From Unio delphinus (Eukaryota > Mollusca > Bivalvia > Unionida > Unionidae), in NCBI GenBank assembly GCA_029339505.1, contig JAQISU010000114.1, positions 6,583,001-6,647,000 of the forward strand: a DNA stretch of 64,000 nucleotides. Reading direction: 5' to 3'. The notes beneath the pieces were generated by a model. That model did no database searches. It saw only the letters and a list, made by a program, of their open reading frames with translations, and was not told the origin of the DNA. Both the position numbers and the translations under genes were made by a program. Below, piece after piece: positions 31,037 through 41,900 of this stretch. Every line of letters begins with the position of its first letter. The stretch's first letter is position 1.

Positions 31037-32175
31037 TCACGTTGGTTTCCATGCGTTTTTCTTCCTAGCAAAATGTGCTGCGACCGAGGGAAGTGTAAAA
31101 CAATTTGTTAATAATTGTTCGTTGTCTTCCCCCAGAGGACTCTCTGGGGAAATCTCACTAGCTAGTTTTTTCATTTGATTTTGCAGCTCTTCAGTACGGT
31201 ACAATTCTCCATTGGGTCTTACAAACTGATCGAATCCACATTCATCGTCTGCAGCACTGTGAAATAGCCACATCGACATAGGATCGTTTTTACTCAAATT
31301 GTAAATAGCATCAAATAATTTCTGCTCGGAAAAACACTCTCCAGGTTCGGGGATATATTTTACGGTTCTATCCCGTGGGAATATTGTTACTGCAGATGAC
31401 CACGCGTGTTCGTTATGATCAATAATTTGTATTGGAGTTCCTTGTGATTTATATTTCGATTCGTATAATACTTCTCCAGTTATTGTCGTTACTGATATTG
31501 GAAATCTTAATGATTTTTCTAATTTAGCTATATCCTGAATTGTTGCCCCATGCTGTTTCACCGTTAATTCCCATTCATTTATTTTTTTCGTCTTAGATCA
31601 GTTAATTTATTCCCCCGGGATGAATTTGTGAAGTGTTCTATTATTCGTTTTGCTACACAACTGAGTGGCAGCGAAGAATATTTCATGGGTGCTAGTTTTG
31701 CAATATCAGGTTTGTCATTTAACGGATATATCCCGTAAACAACTGCTGTTATAGGATAAGATCTCTCGTAGTATGGTTTGTCAATTTCAGTCAAAATTCC
31801 TGGTTTGGAATCTTGATTCACAGTGATAGTTTTTTTGTCCTTAAGAATTGGTTCGTATTTATCCCTAATGATCCAATTTCCAGTGTCGTCACGGATAATG
31901 AATTTCAATCTAAAAAAATATCTTTTCCGCGAAAGATGTGAGATTATCACTGTTGCTTTTTCATCATTCATGGTAGCGTCAACACTACCATGTATTCGAA
32001 ATGTTGACCAACAATGAGATGCTCCATCACGCTTGAATTCATTAAAACAATCTCTGATTTTACTAATCATGGTTCTATCAAGAATTTTATTCTTTGGTGT
32101 ATCAAAAACTCTATCGAGATTGAATTTAGCATTTTTCCAAGGCGTAATTTTCGATAATCTCTCAAACTCCTTCAT
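31037..32175 (-). pseudogene. N-terminal half of the Maverick B polymerase-helicase, broken twice
   Basis: Two open segments (31579-32175 and 31037-31561) sit directly upstream of the palm. The second is in the same frame as the palm ORF and is separated from it by one TGA at 31037-31039. The first is in another frame, the shift falling in a seven-base A run (plus-strand T run 31582-31588). Together with the 666 codons they give about 1,050 codons, a plausible full polymerase-helicase. The segments carry no motif I can assign securely; they occupy the place of the exonuclease/N-terminal region. The ATG at 32175 is divergent from the zinc-finger gene at 32200. Confidence 0.6.
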
Positions 32176-32199
32176 ACTATAATTAAAACAAGCATTTAA

Positions 32200-32589
32200 A
32201 TGAAAGATTTATGTATAATGAATCACTGCAAATGGCTCATGATTGGATCAGTGACTCCTTGTAACAAATCATGCAGAAATGAATTTTGTGAGTATCATAT
32301 GCAGAGTTTTCGACGTGGGAGCCTTGGTCCGTTACCTTGTATTCGATGTGGGGTTGGGGTAAGGGGAAAATCACAGTTGTGTCTAAATTGTGGTGGTAAG
32401 CGATACAGGGAGTTGAAGCGTTATTATGACAAAAGAATCAAAAATGGAAAATCCATAAAAAATTCTGACACTGACCCTGACACTGACCCTGACACAGTCC
32501 TTTACAGAGTCAATGACAAAATCATAAGAACTCCTCAAGACTTCATTGAAAGATTTATTATTAGACCAAACACTGAATTAGACAAATAG
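32200..32589 (+). CDS. Maverick B cysteine-rich zinc-finger protein, unknown
   Basis: Intact 129-residue protein. The first half has a CNKSC...FCEYH cluster and then CIRCG and CLNCGG knuckles, suggesting two zinc-binding units. After a basic stretch comes a short Asp/Thr/Pro repeat (TDPDTDPDT) and a C-terminal segment. It is not recognised; similar cysteine-rich proteins in viruses act in DNA binding or transcription. It is divergent from the polymerase with 24 bases between starts. Confidence 0.5.
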   Translation: MKDLCIMNHCKWLMIGSVTPCNKSCRNEFCEYHMQSFRRGSLGPLPCIRCGVGVRGKSQLCLNCGGKRYRELKRYYDKRIKNGKSIKNSDTDPDTDPDTVLYRVNDKIIRTPQDFIERFIIRPNTELDK

Positions 32590-32602
32590 TATTAGTATAC
32601 AA

Positions 32603-33055
32603 ATGAACCAAGAATTCAGACCACACCCTGTGATTACAAATTATGAAGCATCCAGTGATGGTACTGTCAGAAACTGTAGACTGAAGAAACCAGTTGGGTG
32701 GGATAATGGTATGGGGTATTTGGTGTTTTGAACTGGAAGGAAAATTTATCTCAATCATCGTTTCGTGTATGAATGTCACAATGGATTGATCAAAGATGGT
32801 TTTGTTATTGATCACATTGATTCTAATCCAAAGAGCTATTCTTTATCAAATCTGCAAGCTGTTACACAAAGTGAGAATTTGAAACGAGGTGGGACTGGAA
32901 AATGCTCAAAAAAAGCAAGACCAGTAAAATCATTTAATAAGGCAACTAACGAAGAAAAAATATTTCCATCTATGAATGAAGCCGGAAAATATTTCAATAT
33001 TTGTCCACCTTCTGTACAAAAAGTTGCAGAGGGGATTTATCGATCGGCCATTTAA
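32603..33055 (+). pseudogene. Maverick B HNH endonuclease (homing type), one TGA
   Basis: An N-terminal NUMOD4-like lead (YEASSDGTVRN) is followed by TGA at 32729-32731. The same frame then continues with the HNH core: LNHRFVYECHNG, then VIDHIDSNP and LSNLQAVTQSEN, ending in a DNA-binding region with FPSMNEAGKYF (NUMOD1-like) and CPPSVQKVAEG. This is the architecture of phage-type homing endonucleases, which cut DNA to spread their own gene. It starts 13 bases after the previous stop, like a freestanding insert between the zinc-finger and downstream genes. Confidence 0.75.
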
Positions 33056-33136
33056 AAAAAGAACGGACAGAAAATTCAATTTAGTTATGTATGATGCGTC
33101 ATATTTTTCATTTAGAAATATGTATTGTTATAGAAT

Positions 33137-33486
33137 ATGAATTCTGAAAAATCAGTAGCATTATAGCTGAAATTTTAAATTTGAAAAGTCATGATATTAA
33201 ACTATCAGATGGGTTAAATCCTGATCAAATTGTGTCAGATTTTCAGGATATAGAATACGGAGTTAACACTAACAAGTATATGCTACCAAAGAAATATGCG
33301 CTAATCAAAAGAATTCAGAATTATATTCGGGACTCTCTTGCATTTTCTAGTGACGTAAGTGTGTTTGTCCCGTTATTTACTATCGTGGAAGAAATACGAA
33401 AAGAATTGGGTAGGGAATATGAATTGAAAAAAAAGGTTAATTCTAAAATCAGGAATATTCGAGCGTTAATTCAAGAAAACAAATAG
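33137..33486 (+). pseudogene. Maverick B small protein of unknown function, probable frameshift
   Basis: An ATG at 33137 opens a short frame that stops after about ten codons; a one-base shift would connect it to the open frame 33181-33486, which encodes a polar helical protein of about 100 residues (LPKKYALIKRIQNYIRDSL near the middle). It is not recognised. It is the last gene before the minisatellite. Confidence 0.35.
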
Positions 33487-33593
33487 TCGAATCGAAATCG
33501 ACTACGAGAATTTTCATGCAAAATGACTACATGACCGTAAAATCTCAGAGATTTTTCATTTTTTTTAGCATTTTTTGATTGAATTCAAATCAC

Positions 33594-34695
33594 TGAATAA
33601 AAAAAAAAAATATTTCACACTGAATAAAAAATATTTCACACTGAAGAAAAAATAAAAATATTTCACAGCAATAAAAAATATTTCACACTGAATAAAAAAT
33701 AAAAATATTTCACACTGAATAAAAAATATTTCACACTGAAGAAAAAAATAAAAATATTTCACACACAGCACTAAAAATATTTCACACACAGCAATAAAAA
33801 TATTTCACACTGAATAAAAAATAAAAATATTTCACAGCAATAAAAAATATTTGACACTGAAGAAAAAATAAAAATATTTCACACAGAGCAATAAAAATAT
33901 TTCACACTGAAGAAAAAATATTTCACACTGAAGAAGAAATAAAAATATTTCACACTGAATAAAAAATAAAAATATTTCACACTGAATAAAAAATAAAAAT
34001 ATTTCACAGCAATAAAAAATATTTCACACACAGCAATAAAAAATATTTCACACTGAATAAAAAATATTTCACACAAGAAAAAATAAAAATATTTCACAGC
34101 AATAAAAAATATTTCACAGCAATAAAAAATATTTCACTGAAGAAAAAATAAAAATATTTCACAGCAATAAAAAATATTTCACACTGAAGAAAAAAATAAA
34201 AATATTTCACAGCAATAAAAAATATTTCACAATGAAGAAAAAATAAAAATATTTCACAGCAATAAAAATATTTCACACTGAAGAAGAAATAAAAATATTT
34301 CACACTGAATAAAAATATTTCACACTGAAGAAAAATTAAAAATATTTCACACTGAAGAAAAAATATTTCACACAGCAATAAAAAATATTTCACACACAGC
34401 AATACAAAATATTTCACACTGAAGAAAAAATAAAAATATTTCACAGCAATAAAAAATATTTTACACTGAAGAAAAAATATTTCACACACAGCAATAAAAA
34501 ATCGATATTTCACACTGAAGAAAAAATATTTCACACACAACAATAAAAAATCGATATTTCACACTGAAGAAAAAATATTTCATACACAGCAATAAAAAAT
34601 ATTTCACACTGAATAAAAAATCGATATTTCACACACAGCAATAAAAAATATTTCACACACAGCAATAAAAAATATTTCACACTAAATAAAAAATC
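33594..34695. repeat. 1.1-kb AT-rich minisatellite inside Maverick B
   Basis: Tens of degenerate units built on AAAAATATTTCACA followed by one of two tails (CTGAATAAA/CTGAAGAAA or CACAGCAATAA). It lies between the replication half and the virion half, where transcription of the virion block starts. The AT-richness and iteration fit an origin, a promoter/enhancer array or simple expansion; nothing here decides. Long minus-strand ORFs over it are artefacts of the repeat. Confidence 0.85.
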
Positions 34696-34771
34696 GATGG
34701 ACCGTTAACTGAAAAATGTTTTATCATCGATGGGTAAAATTGTTTTACAATTGAAAAATTGTTTACAATTT

Positions 34772-35778
34772 CAAATAATGGTCAATGAAGCATTAACGAC
34801 CCGATTGGCTCGTGAACGACTAGATGCAATTAAGAGATTTATACCAATTCGCGACTCTGTAAGGAATAAACTGCAACAACGACAGAATTTACAAACTGAT
34901 TTTGCTGAGGGATCTGAGGAGTTGTTTAAACCAGTAACCACAGCAACGAAGGGGGTAGAGCGTGCTATACGGGGAGATACGGGAAAATCTCTTATTGGTG
35001 AACTTGAAAAAATAGCAGCAGAAACTGAACAAACAAAACAAGCTGTACAAAAAATGGAATCTAAAACACCTGAATCAAAAGAACAGTAGATGATTTACGC
35101 GTGAGATTTAACGAGGAAGGGTTAGCAGCAATTGATAAGACCGATCCACCAGAAATTCCTGCGCTTGTTGTTACGACTTATGAAAACAGAAAAAAAATGT
35201 TGAAACCAGAACATCATAAATATGTTAGAAATATAACTCACTGGGCTGATATATTCTACAAAATCAAAGCTAAAACAAGTCAAATTGACACAACAAGTGC
35301 ATCATACATTGAATATATCAAGATGGTGGGTACAGTGTATAATCAATATGAAGAGTTTAAACAACAACAAAAACCGCAAAAATTGCAAGGAAAGCGACAG
35401 CAACCTGCAAAGAAAATATCTTTTTCACCTAAAAAACAACAACAACTACCACCTGATCGAGATGATGATTTTAGCTATTTACAAGAAACGGATTTAGAAA
35501 AACTGGATGAAGCAACTGGTTATAGCGGGAAGGGATTTGCCCAGAAATTGCCAGCAATTTCCAAAGATTCCAGTGGGGTATGTCCTGGTAATGTTATCAG
35601 TGATATATTACGATTAGATGTCCTCATCGGAGGGTTCCGAGCTGGAAATAACTCACCGGAAATAATTAATGAAGCAGCTGATATCTGTAGACGGTTATTT
35701 CAAGGTGGTATCATGGATATCAAAACATATCGAGATTTCATTGGCGAGTTAGTGGAAAATGGGTATCATAGTGACTGA
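34772..35778 (+). pseudogene. Maverick B first virion-block protein, frameshifted
   Basis: Homologue of 6497-7465 of copy A. The N-terminal part (ATG 34772, conserved LARERLDAIKRFIPIRD) ends at a stop at 35087-35089. The rest (from about 35090 to 35778) is in another frame and keeps the conserved C-terminal VLIGGFRAGNNSPEIINEA. A one-base shift between about 35040 and 35090 explains the break. The charged Gln-rich middle is present. Function unknown. Confidence 0.6.
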
Positions 35779-35819
35779 AAACGCTAGCAATTGAAAACAC
35801 TAGTGTTTTAATAATAAGA

Positions 35820-36251
35820 ATGATCATACACTACAATCATGATAAACCAACTAGCGTCTATGTAGTTAATTCACGATTGCCTGTTTATAGCGCGTACTAC
35901 GGAGATGGTTTCGGTAATACCATTTTAGGATTATTTTCAAGAATGGCCCCAAAAGTGATGCCGTTGGCTAAACAATTAGGATTGAAAGCCATTGATGTTA
36001 TTCGTGATAAGGGTATTAGTACCGTTGGTGATCTTGCCGGGAAGGCGTTTTCAGCCGCGAAGAATAAATTAACATGATTAGTTAGACGGAGAAAGAAACC
36101 GTTACCATCTACAGCAGAAATGCCTGCAAGTGTTAGTAAAATAATAAATAACGCAGTAGATAAAAAACTAGCGTCGCTGATAACTCCGAGTGACCAAGAT
36201 AACATGATAGCAAACATGATAGCGGGAAGTGGCTTTAAAAAACCACGATGA
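35820..36251 (+). pseudogene. Maverick B small virion protein upstream of capsid, one TGA
   Basis: Homologue of 6069-6476 with the conserved YVVNSRLPVY block near residue 14 and the same Gly/Ala-rich middle. TGA at 36075-36077 interrupts it after 85 codons, and the same frame continues with a basic C-terminus to 36251. Confidence 0.55.
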
Positions 36252-36330
36252 TGAAAATCCTACGATTGGAAATCTTTTACGATGAAAATCCTACGGTGAA
36301 AATCGTTTACGATTTTACTATTTAGATCAA

Positions 36331-36345
36331 TGGATATATAATAAA
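36331..36345 (+). promoter_or_regulatory. TATA-like motif before the Maverick B capsid gene
   Basis: GATATATAATAAA runs into the ATG of the capsid gene, as at several virion genes of copies A and D. Confidence 0.4.
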
Positions 36346-37806
36346 ATGTTCAAAAGGTCACCTAATCCAGCATTTGAGATGGATGCCCCAGTGCGTAAAG
36401 ATGATTCTGTACGCGATTTTCAATTTTATTCTTATCACGCAACACAACCAGATCTCCGATCGCGAATTGAACTTCAAGTTCATGATACCAGTAAATATTT
36501 TTTGCCTTGTGAAGCGTTTATCGAAATCGAAGGTGAACTCGTAACAAATGTTGCAGCTGATACACCATATGACAATAACCCAACTATCAAAGTTGGTTTT
36601 GTTAATAATGGGATCATGGCGTTATTTGAAAGTGCAAGATATCTCATTGATGGAAAAGAAATTGAATCAATAGACCGTGAAGTTGATGTTGCCACAACAA
36701 TAATAGGGTTAGCGAGATATTCTGATGATTATACAAGATCAGCGGGTCCATCTATGATGTTTTCTAAGGATATTACTGATCACCCTGAACATGTCCAGTA
36801 TTCTAGAGTAAAGACAATACATGCTTCTTCAGTTAATCCAGCACCAGCCGGATATACAAGACCAGCTGGTGATTTTGATGTCATAAATAATATTACTAAT
36901 TACAACCTAGGATTTGCAACACGTGTAGCAACATTACAAGGACAGCGTCAACAATTTTCATGTGTGATTCCACTGCATCATATATTTGGATTCTGTAGAA
37001 ACGTCCGAAAAGTTATTTATGGAGCGAAGCATACAGTAGCGTTAGTGGGAAAGGGTACTGATAATGTTGCAATCTGGCGTGATGCTGGCGTTGATGAGGG
37101 TAAAGTCATTTTATCAAAACTAGCATTATGGATGCCAGTGTTAACTCCATCAATCACCGAAGAACAGCGACTACTATCATTTATGGATCAAGGAGGAAAG
37201 TCGTTGTTGAGTTGGTTATCAGTGACTACGGATATTAAACAGGATAATGTTGATGATATATTTACTTGGCATCTGGCATCAAAACAAGGTGTTTCAGCTC
37301 CACGTCATATATTTGTAGCGTTACAGAATAATGCGCGAGTTGGTAATCAAGAACGTAGTCATATGATACTTGATCAGTTAGGTGTTCGAGAAGTCTGGCT
37401 GAGAATAAACGGCCAACAGTAACCATCTGAGGATATACAACTTGATTACACTCACAACCATATTGCACGTGTATATCATAATATGCTGTCATTTATGGCA
37501 CGTGATCAAAATGTTGATACTGGTTTGCAAATATCACAGTTGGATTTTAAAAGTCTGTATCCGATCTATTACTTTTCATTGGAACATTTTGATTTAACAA
37601 GACAATCTGTCGTCGATATACACTTTAGAGCTCGTGTAACCCGTCCTGGTGGTATTGCTAATTACAGAGCGGTTGCTGTCATTCTCAGTGATAAATCAAT
37701 GCTACTTGAAGGTGTTGGTGGAAGAATGAGAATAATTGATGCACCAGTGGAAAACATGTATCTGAAAATCCTTCAGATTTTTCCACTGAATCGCTTTACT
37801 ATTTAG
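36346..37806 (+). pseudogene. Maverick B major capsid protein, one nonsense codon
   Basis: Homologue of the intact 475-residue capsid protein of copy A. It is open from ATG 36346 to TAA at 37420-37422, then in the same frame to 37806. Shared landmarks are VRDFQFYSYHATQPD, FVNNGIMALF, IPLHHIFGFCRNVRKVI and RMRIIDAPVEN. It is slightly longer than A through extra residues near 155-180. The stop removes the C-terminal quarter, which would hold part of the second jelly roll. Confidence 0.75.
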
Positions 37807-37825
37807 AATCAATCTATTATGTATA

Positions 37826-38245
37826 ATGTCACACAGTGTTATTAGTGTTGCGTTAACTCCTGGTCAAGTCAAAAAATTGCAATCAGAATCGGCTAAAAAA
37901 TGTGGAACCACAATCACGTTGAAAACTAATCAAATGAATGGTGGTGCAAATAAATTATCGCTGACAACTCGTCAAGTAAAACATTTCAATGATGCACTTG
38001 TAGCAAAAAAAAAAGGCATTCAGATCACTCTCTCTGCGGCTGCTATCAAAAATATGATTAAAACCGGCGGTATATTCCCGTTATTTGCTGCGTTACCAGG
38101 ATTAATTGCAGCTGCCGCACCAGCAGTTGCAAAAGCATTCGCATTGGGGACAGCTGGAGGCTTGGGAGCAAAAGCGATACAAGGCATTACTGAATCATAT
38201 GAACCGAAGAAAGGACGAGGGTATAAAAAAAGGGAAAGGGTTTAA
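37826..38245 (+). CDS. Maverick B small hydrophobic/basic virion protein
   Basis: 139-residue homologue of 4082-4540: polar start (LTPGQVKKLQS, SAKKCGTTITLK), an Ala-rich hydrophobic stretch and a Lys/Arg-rich end. The C-terminus is in another frame than the copy A end (the GKGF...TTRNP residues follow in a shifted frame near 38235), so the tail is probably altered by a small indel. Confidence 0.55.
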   Translation: MSHSVISVALTPGQVKKLQSESAKKCGTTITLKTNQMNGGANKLSLTTRQVKHFNDALVAKKKGIQITLSAAAIKNMIKTGGIFPLFAALPGLIAAAAPAVAKAFALGTAGGLGAKAIQGITESYEPKKGRGYKKRERV

Positions 38246-38360
38246 GACAACCAGGAACCCCGTATTCATGGTACAGCGGAAAGGGTCTAAGACTAGGACC
38301 TGTTTATTAACTCAAAAATCTTCGATTGAGGAACCGATGGTTGTAGAGTCTTTGACTCCA

Positions 38361-38798
38361 ATGTCCAATTTTGATTCAATTGATGCCGCTAAAAAACTAG
38401 CGATTAAAAATTTCAGAGGTGTTTTTATGAAAGATCAGTTACCGGCACAACCCAATGATGTTGAAATCGGTATTATTAATTTAGATAGCAGCACCGAACC
38501 TGGAACTCACTGGGTTGCATACGCTATTGATCCACGTGGGATTGTTTATTTCGATTCATATGGATTAGCACCGCCGAAGGAATTTAATCGCTATATAAAT
38601 CGCTTAAAGACTTTTCCAATGAAGACTTGGTATTCTACGCTACCAACACAACAAATGAATGACCCACCAATATGCGGCAGCGAAGTATTAAATGTCCCTG
38701 ACGCTATTTCTAACTCCTTGGGTAACCCAAGGGGAAAACCACCACATGTTGTCGTAAATGAATACACTAGTAATCGCTGGAAATCGAAACGATTTTAG
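38361..38798 (+). CDS. Maverick B adenovirus-type maturation protease
   Basis: Counting from the internal ATG at 38427, the catalytic residues match copy A: His28 in GTHWVAY, Asp43 in YFDSYG, Gln in LPTQ and Cys in PPICG. An upstream in-frame ATG at 38361 adds a 22-residue lead (MSNFDSIDAAKKLAIKNFRG), and here the A run has six bases so the lead is in frame, unlike copies A and D. No stop is seen. It is one of the few virion genes of copy B that still looks functional. Confidence 0.8.
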   Translation: MSNFDSIDAAKKLAIKNFRGVFMKDQLPAQPNDVEIGIINLDSSTEPGTHWVAYAIDPRGIVYFDSYGLAPPKEFNRYINRLKTFPMKTWYSTLPTQQMNDPPICGSEVLNVPDAISNSLGNPRGKPPHVVVNEYTSNRWKSKRF

Positions 38799-38819
38799 AG
38801 AGAGATGTATAAAATAACA

Positions 38820-39671
38820 ATGATTGATATTTGGGGAAGATCTTTATCAAGCCTGAAAAAACCCACCACAGAAATATCTGAAACCGGTGATATAAAAAAA
38901 TAATCGAAGATGAAATAGCTGAGACGTTGAACTTAACAAGTGTTGATCCTAATGAAATAGTTGTATTTCAAGATCGTCAGGGTAAATTGAAGACTAGTAA
39001 TGTGTCGTTGGATGATATTTTGGTTAAACAACGAAACGCAATCGAGGATACTATCGCGTTATTTTCCGATCAGGGTAAACTCAAACCGGGTGAACTTTTT
39101 TTCAACTATAACAGATAGATTAAAAACTCTCAACGATGAGTTAAAAAATTCTGTGTTGGAACTAGCAACACTTCAATCTAAAACTGAAGAACACGGAAAA
39201 CAGTTTTCAAATTTTCGTAGAAACATCGTGGATAAATTTATTGGAACCCCGTTGGATAAAATTGAAATAAAACTACCTGATATTAAAAAATCTATCGATG
39301 AGACGAAAAACTTCATCGAAGCCATCAAAAGTGATGCAACGAGGATGATAACAATCATTGAAAAAACAAAAATTCCTCATGAGAAAACCAACAACGTAGT
39401 ATACACGATCCAACACGGATCATTTGCGTGGACACCTACAAACAACAAATTAGATATCACTGCAACCGTTAAAGGTATTTATCGATTAACGCTAGTGATG
39501 ACGACTCAATTTAATATTTCATCGTCGAGTTCATCTGGGGTCAACAATACGATTTCAACGATCATCGATAAGGATACAACTGAAAAGTTCACGATAACAT
39601 CTACTGATAAAAATTTGGTTAGGGTTTCAACAACGTGATATTTGGAATTCGTAGCGGATTTAAGTAAATAA
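38820..39671 (+). pseudogene. Maverick B fibre-like protein, several frame breaks
   Basis: Homologue of 2699-3580. It starts with IDIWGRSL, shifts frame at a seven-base A run (38893-38899), shifts again near 39105, then runs through the conserved NFRRNIVDKFIG and QHGSFAWTPTNN parts to a TGA at 39636-39638, where copies A and D have Trp. The middle differs strongly from A and D, so shaft length probably differs between subfamilies. Confidence 0.6.
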
Positions 39672-39709
39672 CGGTTTCAATTGAAATCGTAAACTGATTT
39701 GGAAATAAA

Positions 39710-40366
39710 ATGATTTCATCATCGCAATATCGCTATGATCAGGTCAGAGAATTTCAAACTAGACTCAAAACCTTTGTCGAGGAGTATCAAATAAAAATAA
39801 AAAAATGCCGACGAAGAATCACCGTAATTGATGTTACCATGTACTCGGTGTCAGGCGTTCTCGCTGGTGCCGGAATAATACTTGCATCGGTTACAATGAT
39901 TGCCCCGGTCGTAGTTCCAATTTGCATTTCTGCGGTGGCTACAATCGCGGGTATATCAACCGGGATAACAAAAAAAATATCATCATGCAGCCAGAGTAAA
40001 CTGCAAGGTTACTTAATTCAATTTCATATTGTATCAACCGCATACTCGCAGTTATCCTCAATGATATCGTCGTCACTCGATGATACAATTATATCAGATA
40101 GTGAGTTCTCAGCGATGGTCAGTATTTATGATTCTGCGATGTCAAAATTTGAGCGACAACAACAGTATAATAACAATGACAACACCGCAGGAATTACTTC
40201 AACAAATAGTGGAGAACACAAACCCAGTACAAACAAGCATGATATCAATAACCTCAACGAATCCAGAATTCAGTGTGAATTTCCCTATCCCAGTCCCCGT
40301 GAAGGAAATCGCGCTCTATCAAAATTACGAGTGTATCACAGTTGGCCTAATATCAGATCAAAATAA
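39710..40366 (+). CDS. Maverick B small membrane protein
   Basis: 218 open codons. A basic helical start is followed by a hydrophobic pair of segments (about residues 40-85, with VSGVLAGAGIILASVTMIAPVV), ITKKISSCSQ and a polar Asn-rich tail. Its last 191 bases overlap the penton-like gene in another frame, longer than in A (107) or D (98). Role unknown; probably in the virion or at membranes. Confidence 0.55.
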   Translation: MISSSQYRYDQVREFQTRLKTFVEEYQIKIKKCRRRITVIDVTMYSVSGVLAGAGIILASVTMIAPVVVPICISAVATIAGISTGITKKISSCSQSKLQGYLIQFHIVSTAYSQLSSMISSSLDDTIISDSEFSAMVSIYDSAMSKFERQQQYNNNDNTAGITSTNSGEHKPSTNKHDINNLNESRIQCEFPYPSPREGNRALSKLRVYHSWPNIRSK

Positions 40367-41542
40367 TTTGGTGGTCAACAACCCAATAATTCACTGGTGT
40401 TCTCGTATAAGAATAAACCCGAGGTACCCCAGACTGGAACGTTGTTTCGATACCAACCGGATCATACCAAATTGAACAAATCAATGCTGAATTGCAACGT
40501 AGAATAAAATCGATTACTGGAAAAGAATCAAAAATAGCTATAACAGTTCATGAGCCGACACTATCATCTGCAATTGAAATAAGCACAGATGGTTACGTCG
40601 TAGATATCTATCAGAGTTCTATTAGAACCGTACTAGGATGGCCTGAATTACCACACGGGGGAAAAACCGTTAATTTACCACCTGAACCACAAAAAAATGA
40701 TTATATCACCGACAGGACAAAATCTGATAATCCAATAAAGAGTTATAGCGATTACACCAAATTGAAATTTTTTTATGAAATGGTAGATGCCACCACTAAA
40801 AGAGAATTCTTACTTCTTCGATGGGATGACATCACTGAAAATTTCACAGCGATGAATAATGATTTTTCATTGTTGTTGCCATCTCTTAAATACGGCATTC
40901 TCACCCAAGATGAATTTATCAGCATCGTAGAAACATGTAACAAAATCATCAATGACATGGAAACATTTCATTCACAAATTATTCAAGAAGTATTAGGTGA
41001 CAGTAATCCTGAAACAAGAGATTTATTTGCAAATGAATATAATATCACCGTCAAAGATATTCCATCATTCAAAATACCAGGATATAATATCTCAAAACTA
41101 CAAAAATCTCTCAATGATGCTATCGATTTTGGTTTTAAAATAATTCATGACGAATGAAAAAAAAACAACATCACAGCCATAACCACAAACAACTATCCTG
41201 ACACATAATAATGACCCAGATGGTGGCGGCAGACATATTGCTCCTCAAAATGTGAATATTTCATCGGTGATAGCGCTCAATTTAGTATGCGATGTTATCG
41301 AAGGAAGCTATCAAATAAATCTAGAATGATCAAATCAAGCTCAGCAGGGATATATTTTGTATTCATTTGCACCAATAGCCCCTCCAGGATTTTTAATAAT
41401 TGAGTCTCCGGTTAATCCAGTCTATATGCGGTGTCATAATAATTCATTAACCAGAATCAATTTTAAACTCACTGACCAGTCCAATAATCTAATTGATCTA
41501 CAAGGTGAGGTTCTACAAATTAGTCTGTTTGTGAAATCCTAA
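40176..41542 (+). pseudogene. Maverick B penton/fibre-like protein, heavily broken
   Basis: Homologue of 78-2156. It starts at ATG 40176 within the membrane-protein gene, shifts frame near 40300-40490, is open 40492-41157, then lacks most of the middle seen in A. The C-terminal beta domain resumes near 41200 with a TGA at 41327-41329 and ends at 41542. Conserved pieces are YQSSIRTVLGWPE and, at the end, GEVLQISLFVKS. The terminal repeat begins about 35 bases later. Confidence 0.6.
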
Positions 41543-41576
41543 AAGGATTTTCGTCGTGAAAATTCTTCGAATATAT

Positions 41577-41900
41577 AGTGAGTTGTCCATCGTGTTTTTT
41601 ACCCAATGGAAGCTTCATCGACGCCTGGATTCACCGTGTTTCAGACAAAATCACTAAGGCTCCATTTGCCAAACAGAGACTTTCTCTTTTTTTTTTGGTT
41701 AAAACATGAAATTTCGTGGGAAGGTTCTATTTGTTGTTTTGACGGTTAAAATCGATTTTTGTTTGAAAAGTTGTCTAATTCACCCTCTCTGATTAAGCCT
41801 CAATTGACCGAATCGACCCCTTGCTTTTTTATGATTTTTGAAAAAGGGTTTTGCTTAAGAAATATTTGCCCGAAACTTTGTCTGATTCACCCTCTCTGCT
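41577..41900. repeat. Right terminal inverted repeat of Maverick B
   Basis: Reverse complement of 26503-26823, with the same inner ACCCAATGGAAG landmark and two copies of the GATTCACCCTCTCTG motif (about 41778 and 41885). At the outer edge three GCT units follow the CTCTCT, against fewer at the left end. Confidence 0.85.

Noticed and set aside
33565..34543. Long minus-strand ORFs over the Maverick B minisatellite (Phe/Tyr/Cys-rich repeats)
   Set aside because: They are translations of a degenerate tandem repeat without conserved codon pattern; frames change with unit-length variation.
33594..34695. CRISPR array
   Set aside because: Units are head-to-tail and continuous without unique spacers, and the context is a eukaryotic mobile element.
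28211..41329. Stop-codon reassignment as the explanation for in-frame stops in Maverick B
   Set aside because: Both TAA and TGA interrupt conserved genes, frameshifts are also present, and intact genes use normal stops; decay is simpler.
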